Below, piece after piece: positions 16,466 to 21,781 of a stretch of DNA of 21,781 nucleotides. Source of the stretch: Chitinophagaceae bacterium (GTDB lineage: Bacteria; Bacteroidota; Bacteroidia; Chitinophagales; Chitinophagaceae); the NCBI GenBank assembly GCA_016786965.1, contig JAEUVL010000060.1, positions 1 to 21,781 on the forward strand, read 5' to 3'. The position numbers and the translations under genes are program-made. Position 1 is the first letter of the stretch; each line of letters opens with the position of its first letter. A model generated the notes under the pieces. It was not told the origin of the DNA and made no database searches. It worked only from the letters and a program-made list of their open reading frames with translations.

Positions 16466-17479
16466 ATGAGCACCGTTAAAGTCGCCATCAATGGCTTCGG
16501 CCGCATCGGCCGCCTGGTTTACCGCCAGATATATAAAATGGAAGGAATAGATGTAGTAGCAATAAATGACCTTACCAGTCCAAAAGTGCTTGCCCACCTG
16601 CTGAAGTACGACAGTGCCCAGGGTCGGTTTGATGCGGATGTGAAAGCTACCGATGATTCAATCGTAGTAAACGGTGATAGTGTAAGAATATATGCTCAAA
16701 AAGATCCTTCTCAAATTCCATGGGGCAGCCATGATGTAGATGTCGTGATCGAAAGTACCGGCTTTTTTACCGATAAGGACAAAGCTGCTGCGCACATTAC
16801 AGCAGGTGCCAAAAGAGTAGTAATATCTGCGCCTGCAACCGGTGATCTGAAGACGGTGGTATTTAATGTGAACCACAACATACTGGATGGTAGCGAGACT
16901 ATTATCTCCTGCGCTTCCTGCACCACCAACTGCCTGGCGCCGATGGCCAAAGTTCTAAATGATTCATTTGGTATCGTTACCGGTATCATGACCACCATTC
17001 ATGCCTATACCAATGACCAGAATACACTGGATGCCCCGCATGCAAAAGGCGACCTGCGCCGGGCAAGGGCTGCTGCTGCCAATATCGTTCCCAACAGTAC
17101 CGGTGCTGCCAAAGCAATCGGCCTGGTATTGCCTGAATTGAAAGGCAAGCTGGATGGCAGTGCGCAGCGGGTGCCCACCATTACCGGTTCATTGACAGAA
17201 CTTACCGCTGTATTAAATAAAACGGTAACAGCAGACGAAATTAATGCAGCTATGAAGGCAGCCAGCAACGAAAGTTTTGGCTATACTGAAGATGAGATCG
17301 TAAGCAGCGATATTATAGGTATTCACTACGGTTCTTTGTTTGATGCCACCCAAACCAAAGTAGTGACCGTGGGCGATAAACAACTGGTAAAAGCAGTGAG
17401 TTGGTATGATAATGAAATGAGTTATGTGAGCCAGTTGGTAAGAACGGTTAACTTTTTTGCCAAACTGATAAGCAAATAA
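16466..17479 (+). CDS. gapA: Glyceraldehyde-3-phosphate dehydrogenase, type I
   Basis: This 337-residue cytoplasmic glycolytic enzyme oxidises and phosphorylates glyceraldehyde 3-phosphate with NAD+. The N-terminal Rossmann motif NGFGRIGR is at residues 8-15. The catalytic cysteine is Cys152 in SCASCTTNC. The NAD-domain motifs and the C-terminal WYDNEMSY are intact, and length is normal for the family. A strong terminator follows at 17495, so it is probably monocistronic despite the phosphoglycerate kinase gene 450 bases downstream. Its codon use looks smoother and more GC-rich than the NRPS region, as expected for a highly expressed gene. Confidence 0.97.
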   Translation: MSTVKVAINGFGRIGRLVYRQIYKMEGIDVVAINDLTSPKVLAHLLKYDSAQGRFDADVKATDDSIVVNGDSVRIYAQKDPSQIPWGSHDVDVVIESTGFFTDKDKAAAHITAGAKRVVISAPATGDLKTVVFNVNHNILDGSETIISCASCTTNCLAPMAKVLNDSFGIVTGIMTTIHAYTNDQNTLDAPHAKGDLRRARAAAANIVPNSTGAAKAIGLVLPELKGKLDGSAQRVPTITGSLTELTAVLNKTVTADEINAAMKAASNESFGYTEDEIVSSDIIGIHYGSLFDATQTKVVTVGDKQLVKAVSWYDNEMSYVSQLVRTVNFFAKLISK

Positions 17480-17494
17480 TATTGTATAGTTTTT

Positions 17495-17534
17495 TACCGC
17501 TGCGATGCTTTTGCATCCTGCAGCGGTATTTTTT
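17495..17534 (+). terminator. Terminator of the GAPDH gene
   Basis: TACCGCTGC (17495-17503) pairs with GCAGCGGTA (17520-17528), and the inner GATGC pairs with GCATC around a TTTT loop, with a two-base CT bulge on the 3' side. A T run follows (TTTTTT from 17529). Confidence 0.85.
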
Positions 17535-17550
17535 ATTTTAATAAGACCTT

Positions 17551-17907
17551 ATGAAGATCAAGAATATTGACGGGTTGTCAGCTGAGGATTTGCAAAGAGA
17601 AGAGGAAAAGGGCGGAAGATTTGTTTATTTTGCTTACACCATTTCATTACTGGTGGTAACTTTCAAACGTACTTCCGGAGTGTACCTTATCCGTAAAAAT
17701 GAAAGTATAAAGTCCAAAGCATTTCCGTTTACACTGTTAACGATTTTATTTGGCTGGTGGGGCATACCGTACGGACCTAAATACAGCTGGCAGAGTATCC
17801 GTACCAATCTGCGTGGAGGGAAAGATGTGACCGATGAAGTAATGGGTACCGTAGCCGGCCATTTATTATTCCAGGAAGTAGAAAGACAAAAGGCGGTCAA
17901 CCAGTAA
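17551..17907 (+). CDS. Small membrane protein, conserved type, function unknown
   Basis: This protein of 118 residues has two hydrophobic segments, about residues 27-45 and 59-76. The second contains the distinctive ILFGWWGIPYGP turn, followed by QSIRTNLRGGKDVT. I recall FGWWG-PWGP patterns from other small membrane proteins, but no assigned function. The N-terminus is charged (EDLQREEEKGG) and there is no signal peptide, so both ends probably face the cytoplasm. The gene sits between the GAPDH terminator and the phosphoglycerate kinase gene, whose ATG follows its stop by 25 bases, so these two are likely co-transcribed. Confidence 0.75.
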   Translation: MKIKNIDGLSAEDLQREEEKGGRFVYFAYTISLLVVTFKRTSGVYLIRKNESIKSKAFPFTLLTILFGWWGIPYGPKYSWQSIRTNLRGGKDVTDEVMGTVAGHLLFQEVERQKAVNQ

Positions 17908-17932
17908 TAGCAAACTTTTAAACTAACTTATT

Positions 17933-19129
17933 ATGTCAAATTTTGCGGCGTACAACTTTAAGGGACAAAAGGCGTTGATCAGGGTGGATTTTAATGTACC
18001 ATTGAATGATAAGTTTGAAATAACGGATGATACCCGCATGAGGGCAGCCGTTCCTACCATCAGAAGAATACTGGCAGACGGCGGAATGGTGATTCTGATG
18101 AGCCATCTTGGAAGACCTAAAGATGGACCGGCTGACAAATATTCTTTAAAACATTTGATACAGCATCTGAGCGAATTGTTGGGCGGCACTACGGTGTTAT
18201 TTGCCAATGATTGTGTTGGCGAACAGGCATATCTTACCGCCAGTATGATGCGCCCCGGAGAAGTACTGCTGCTGGAAAATCTTCGTTTTTATAAAGAAGA
18301 AGAAAAAGGGGAAGAAAGCTTTGCTGAAAAACTGTCGAAGCTGGGTGATGTATGGGTAAATGATGCTTTTGGGACTGCTCACCGGGCACATGCTTCCACA
18401 GCGGTTATTGCCAAATTCTTTCCGACAGAAAAAAGATTTTTTGGTCTGCTGATGGATGCCGAGGTGGCCAGCGCAGAAAAGGTATTGCATAAAGCAGAGA
18501 AGCCTTTCGTGGCAATTATTGGCGGCGCCAAGGTAAGTGATAAGATACTTATCATTGAAAACCTGCTCGAAAGGGCCACTGATATAATTATTGGTGGTGG
18601 CATGGCATATACGTTCATGAAAGCACAGGGTGGTAAGATCGGCAATTCACTATGCGAAGAAGACCGGCTCGATACGGCCCTGGAAATAATAAAAAAGGCT
18701 GAAGAAAAAGGTGTTTGTATTCATCTGCCTTCAGATTCTGTTATAGCTGACAAATTTGCTGCTGATGCTCAAACTTCCGTATCGCCAAGTAATAACATAC
18801 CTGATGGATGGATGGGACTGGATATTGGCAATATGGCCTGCGAACAATTTGCCAATGTGATCAAACGATCAAAGACCATACTGTGGAACGGCCCGATGGG
18901 AGTGTTTGAAATGCCTAAGTTTCAGCATGGTACTAAAACGATTGCCGTGGCAATAGCGGCAGCAACAGAATTGGGCGCTTTCTCTTTAGTTGGTGGTGGA
19001 GATTCTGTATCAGCTGTGAACCAATTTGGCTTTACTGATAAAGTAAGCTATGTATCTACCGGTGGAGGTGCTATGCTGGAATACTTCGAAGGGAAAGTTC
19101 TTCCGGGTATTGCGGCCGTACAATCATAA
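17933..19129 (+). CDS. pgk: Phosphoglycerate kinase
   Basis: This 398-residue cytoplasmic enzyme transfers the acyl phosphate of 1,3-bisphosphoglycerate to ADP. The N-terminal substrate motif RVDFNVPLND lies at residues 17-26, followed by the SHLGRPK loop. The middle has GGAKVSDK, and the nucleotide domain has LWNGPMGVFE and the GGGDSVSAV loop near the C-terminus. Length is normal for bacteria. It uses the product of the GAPDH encoded upstream, a common glycolytic neighbourhood. A terminator follows within 30 bases. Confidence 0.97.
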   Translation: MSNFAAYNFKGQKALIRVDFNVPLNDKFEITDDTRMRAAVPTIRRILADGGMVILMSHLGRPKDGPADKYSLKHLIQHLSELLGGTTVLFANDCVGEQAYLTASMMRPGEVLLLENLRFYKEEEKGEESFAEKLSKLGDVWVNDAFGTAHRAHASTAVIAKFFPTEKRFFGLLMDAEVASAEKVLHKAEKPFVAIIGGAKVSDKILIIENLLERATDIIIGGGMAYTFMKAQGGKIGNSLCEEDRLDTALEIIKKAEEKGVCIHLPSDSVIADKFAADAQTSVSPSNNIPDGWMGLDIGNMACEQFANVIKRSKTILWNGPMGVFEMPKFQHGTKTIAVAIAAATELGAFSLVGGGDSVSAVNQFGFTDKVSYVSTGGGAMLEYFEGKVLPGIAAVQS

Positions 19130-19157
19130 GAAGTTAACTTATTGATAATGAAACCAG

Positions 19158-19184
19158 GGCCCTGTATTTATAGGGCCTTTTTTT
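19158..19184 (+). terminator. Terminator of the phosphoglycerate kinase gene
   Basis: GGCCCT (19158-19163) pairs with AGGGCC (19172-19177) around an 8-base loop and is followed directly by seven T residues. Confidence 0.85.
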
Positions 19185-19284
19185 ATTTACACCATAGGAA
19201 ACCAAGTGCTGAAGTAAATTAAAAGCTAGACTGCCTTGTCTTAGTCTCACCTGATAAGGGTATAGAGTTGCTCAAACACAATTG

Positions 19285-19292
19285 TATATTTG
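19285..19292 (+). promoter_or_regulatory. Bacteroidota-type -7 promoter element
   Basis: TATATTTG is a perfect match to TAnnTTTG. It lies 28 bases before the ATG of the secreted DUF1566-like gene. A TTG at 19268-19270 is somewhat closer than the usual -33 spacing, so the upstream element is uncertain. Confidence 0.55.
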
Positions 19293-19320
19293 CGGTACCT
19301 AACAACCTTAAACTCTTTGT

Positions 19321-19821
19321 ATGAAAAAAATGATCCTTTTTTATGTGACAGTTTTTATTAGTGTCACCAGCCTTTTTGCACAGAAAATAGTTCCAATAGA
19401 ATATAACGGTAAAAAATATGAAGTACTCGACATGACTGCCAAAGGCAAAGTGTCGTGGGGTGGCTATGAGGAGATTGCTTTGGATGCTGCTAAAAGTGCG
19501 TCTAATGGTGCAGCCAACACCAAAGCGATCGTACTGGCCGTGGGAAAAAATGCCGGGTATGAGGGCAAGCCTTACGCAGCGAAATTGTGCAGTGAGGCTA
19601 CAGATGGCGGAAAAGATGACTGGTACCTTCCAGCAAAAGAGGAAAGCGATGCGATCTATGCTTTCAAAGACAAATTCAACGTGGAGGAGAGAGGTACTAT
19701 CTGGACATCAACAGAAGCCAGTGGTACTACGGCTGTAACGAAATACTGGTATACCGGCGCCTATTACGATGTGCAAAAGGTGGATGAGTATCACTATGTC
19801 TGCATGCGTAAAGCGGATTAA
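19321..19821 (+). CDS. Secreted protein with a DUF1566/Lcl-C-like domain
   Basis: The protein has 166 residues. A signal peptide (1-20, ending SLFA-QK) exports it. The mature part contains CSEATDGGKDDWYLPAKEE and IWTSTEASG, the hallmark pattern of DUF1566/Lcl C-terminal domains, a C-type-lectin-like fold found on many Bacteroidota secreted proteins. The C-terminus, YHYVCMRKAD, fits the closing strand of that domain, and the two cysteines (in KLCSEA and YVCMR) may form a disulfide. It appears to be monocistronic, with its own promoter and the next gene convergent. A binding or surface role is inferred; no enzymatic residues are seen. Confidence 0.8.
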   Translation: MKKMILFYVTVFISVTSLFAQKIVPIEYNGKKYEVLDMTAKGKVSWGGYEEIALDAAKSASNGAANTKAIVLAVGKNAGYEGKPYAAKLCSEATDGGKDDWYLPAKEESDAIYAFKDKFNVEERGTIWTSTEASGTTAVTKYWYTGAYYDVQKVDEYHYVCMRKAD

Positions 19822-19836
19822 ACTGATCAAGCAGCC

Positions 19837-20979
19837 TTATTGCTTTTTTATTTCTATGATCTTATCATCATTGCCGCCATTGCTGGTGCACAGATACACT
19901 TTCCCTTCAGGAGAGATGCAGACATCACGCAACCGGCCATGAGCGTTGTTGAAATATTCGTTGGTACCAGTTATATTATTGAATGAATCATCAAGTTTCA
20001 TCTGGTACAGCCTTGCATTTTTCAGTGACACCATCAACAGGGAGTTTTTCCACTGCGGAATAAGGTTGTTATTATAATAATCCATGCCACAGGCCGCTAC
20101 AGTAGGTGTCCATGCTTTGAGCGGTTCTTTGATATTATTACCTGCGCAAAACGCTTGCTCACCACTTTCATTACAGAATCCTTTTACGGTGGGCCAGCCA
20201 TAGTTTCTTCCCTTTTCAATGATATTTATTTCATCATCCGAATCCGGACCGTGTTCAGAGGCGTATAATTTATTATTGGCAAAAACCAACCCCTGCGCAT
20301 TACGATGGCCAAGGCTCCACATGGGGTTTCCGGCAATCGGGTTGTCGGCAGGTATGGAACCGTCCAGGTTCAGCCGCAGCACTTTTCCATTTACAGCTGA
20401 GTTGTTCTGAGGTAATGATTGATTGGCAGCGTCACCGGTAGTGATGAATAATTTAAGGTCAGGGGTGATTACCAGTCGGCAGCCATTATGTATTGAGGCT
20501 GCAGATATATTATCAATGATAGTTACGGGGTTTGTCAGCGTGGTGCCATTATATGTAAAACGGACGATCTTTTCTTTATAGCCGCCAGCATTGTAATTAT
20601 ATGCCACAAATACATGGGGAGTGCTGGAAAAATTGGGGTGCAATGCCATGCCCAGCATTCCTCCTTCGCCATTGGATACCGTTTCTGTAACTGTGTGAAT
20701 GGGTGTAACAGTTCCGGTAGAAGGATTTAACCGGCTTATCCTGCCACTTCTTTCAGTCACCCAGATAAAATTGTCCGGCCCCCAGAGGATCTCCCATGGA
20801 TAGTTCAGTCCATCGGCTATAACAGAATCTTTTATAGCGACAGCGCCGGGAGGCAGGGGTTCATTCTCGGCTGATCTTTTACATTGGCTGAAGCTCAGGA
20901 CTGCAACAGCCGAACACATTGAAATGACCTTGAATAGACTCATAAATGCTGTGTTTGATACCAGGTTGACTAAAATCAT
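19837..20979 (-). CDS. PQQ-type soluble sugar dehydrogenase homologue (glucose/sorbosone dehydrogenase family)
   Basis: This 380-residue exported beta-propeller is of the GSDH family, whose members oxidise sugars with pyrroloquinoline quinone. Family motifs include GEGGMLGMALHPNF, IHNGCRL, GHRNAQGL, EHGPDSDDEIN and GRNYGWP. The catalytic-type His is in IHNGCRL, where the usual GGR is GCR. The GHRNAQGL arginine and a later SLKNARL lysine match PQQ contacts. The N-terminus is a signal sequence ending in LSFSQCKRS; a lipid-anchored cysteine is possible, though Gln before it is not a standard lipobox. An alternative ATG at 20943 gives a more compact signal peptide and would suit a -7-like TAACTCTG at 20993-20986, which almost abuts the longer start. 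PQQ dependence is a family prediction; no PQQ genes are in view. Confidence 0.88.
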   Translation of the reverse strand: MILVNLVSNTAFMSLFKVISMCSAVAVLSFSQCKRSAENEPLPPGAVAIKDSVIADGLNYPWEILWGPDNFIWVTERSGRISRLNPSTGTVTPIHTVTETVSNGEGGMLGMALHPNFSSTPHVFVAYNYNAGGYKEKIVRFTYNGTTLTNPVTIIDNISAASIHNGCRLVITPDLKLFITTGDAANQSLPQNNSAVNGKVLRLNLDGSIPADNPIAGNPMWSLGHRNAQGLVFANNKLYASEHGPDSDDEINIIEKGRNYGWPTVKGFCNESGEQAFCAGNNIKEPLKAWTPTVAACGMDYYNNNLIPQWKNSLLMVSLKNARLYQMKLDDSFNNITGTNEYFNNAHGRLRDVCISPEGKVYLCTSNGGNDDKIIEIKKQ

Positions 20980-21092
20980 GCCGCAGAGTTATCTAATTTA
21001 CGGTTTACCGGCAATAATACTTGACTAACCGAAAATTTACCTTGTCGAACTGCTGAAAGCACTAATTTTATGTTCTAATAAAAACTACTACA

Positions 21093-21686
21093 ATGAAAGG
21101 AACCCGTAATGTGACCTTACTAGTTATCGTTGGCTTATTGCTCATACTTGGTGTATGGGGCTGCAATGGCTATAATGGTGTGGTGAAGCAGGATGAAAAT
21201 GTAAAGAAAGCCTGGAACAACGTAAATACTGAATATCAAAAAAGATCGGACCTGGTTGGAAACCTGGTGAACACTGTTAAGGGCGCTGCCAATTTTGAAC
21301 AGGAAACCTTAACCAGGTTGGTTGAAGCAAGAGCAAAAGCAACTTCTGTAAATTTTACGGCTGATCAGCTTACACCTGAGAACATCGCAAAGTTTCAGCA
21401 GGCGCAAACCCAGATATCTGGTGCCTTGAGCAGGTTACTGGCCGTAGTAGAAAACTACCCTGACCTGAAAGCTAACCAGAACTTCCTGCAATTGCAGGGG
21501 CAATTGGAAGGTATTGAAAATGATGTCCGTAATTCTCGTAAGACATTTAATGAGGCCATCAATACATATAATACCAAGGTGAGGTCTTTCCCGATGAATA
21601 TACTGGCAGGTATGTTTGGCTTCAAAGCCAAAGAGGGCTTCAAAGCAGATGAGGGGGCAGAGAAAGCTCCTAAAGTTCAATTCTAA
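21093..21686 (+). CDS. lemA: LemA family membrane-anchored protein
   Basis: The 197-residue protein is of normal length for LemA. One hydrophobic segment (about residues 7-24) is followed by the family signature CNGYNGVVKQDENVKKAWNNVNTEYQKRSDLVGNLV in shortened terms: YN, then DENV, AWNNV and the RRxDL/VxNLV helix. The remainder is a long helical bundle, ending with a charged tail (KAKEGFKADEGAEK). A cysteine at about residue 24 (VWGC) resembles a weak lipobox, but Trp at -2 is unusual, so a simple N-terminal anchor is as likely. The molecular role of LemA is not settled. The next gene starts 11 bases downstream. Confidence 0.93.
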   Translation: MKGTRNVTLLVIVGLLLILGVWGCNGYNGVVKQDENVKKAWNNVNTEYQKRSDLVGNLVNTVKGAANFEQETLTRLVEARAKATSVNFTADQLTPENIAKFQQAQTQISGALSRLLAVVENYPDLKANQNFLQLQGQLEGIENDVRNSRKTFNEAINTYNTKVRSFPMNILAGMFGFKAKEGFKADEGAEKAPKVQF

Positions 21687-21697
21687 TTGCTGAAGTC

Positions 21698-21781
21698 ATG
21701 CAAAAGAAAAGATATGCCGGTTATATTGCCGGTGGCATTCTTGTATTGCTGGGTATCATCATCATGGTCACCTACAACTCC
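21698..21781 (+). CDS. N-terminal fragment of a second membrane protein, probably another LemA-like protein (3' end outside window)
   Basis: An open frame starts at ATG 21698, 11 bases after the LemA stop, and runs off the right edge after 28 codons. It begins MQKKRY, continues with a glycine-rich hydrophobic helix and ends at VTYNS. The YN pair directly after the membrane helix is how LemA proteins continue into their first helix, so a tandem paralogue is likely. A TPM-domain protein, the other usual LemA neighbour, cannot be excluded from 28 residues. Confidence 0.6.
   Translation, partial: MQKKRYAGYIAGGILVLLGIIIMVTYNS

Noticed and set aside
1..21781. CRISPR arrays, insertion sequences, prophage or integrase genes
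   Set aside because: No regularly spaced repeats, transposase or integrase motifs, or terminal inverted repeats were seen on either strand; similarity between the two NRPS modules is ordinary domain duplication.

Overview
The window looks like a chromosomal segment from a Bacteroidota bacterium, most likely a Chitinophagaceae-type soil or water organism. The reasons are starts without recognisable Shine-Dalgarno sequences, TAnnTTTG-like -7 promoter elements, several 'Q-start' or lipid-anchored secreted proteins, an NtrC-like regulator with a GAFTDA motif, and the general character of the proteins. The taxonomic call is inference; no 16S gene or marker is present.

Region 1 (1-10091, + strand) is the 3' end of a nonribosomal peptide biosynthesis operon. 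A giant NRPS gene, cut by the left edge, supplies two full elongation modules (C-A-PCP, C-A-PCP) and a terminal thioesterase. A CmlA-like diiron, metallo-beta-lactamase-fold beta-hydroxylase follows 49 bases later. A KamA-family radical SAM/PLP 2,3-aminomutase homologue follows 64 bases after that. Together they predict a peptide whose last residues are Thr-like and an unassigned amino acid, with a beta-hydroxylated residue and possibly a beta-amino acid. In the aminomutase homologue, both aspartates that bind lysine in classical lysine 2,3-aminomutase appear to be arginines, so lysine is an unlikely substrate.

Region 2 (10242-15866) is a regulated export locus. A sigma-54-type response regulator and an NtrY-like histidine kinase overlap on the minus strand. 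Divergent from them are a HlyD/MacA-like periplasmic adaptor, a MacB/LolD-type ABC ATPase and a small secreted protein of unknown function. The 216-base divergent intergenic region carries two near-perfect palindromes and a correctly spaced -24/-12-like element, which suggests that the two-component system activates the exporter. No permease (MacB/FtsX-type) or TolC is present. Whether this exporter serves the neighbouring peptide is unknown.

Region 3 (15990-21781) is ordinary housekeeping sequence: strong terminators, tRNA-Glu(TTC), GAPDH, a small two-segment membrane protein, phosphoglycerate kinase, a secreted DUF1566/Lcl-C-like protein, a PQQ-type sugar dehydrogenase homologue on the minus strand, a LemA protein, and the first 28 codons of a probable second LemA-like protein cut by the right edge.
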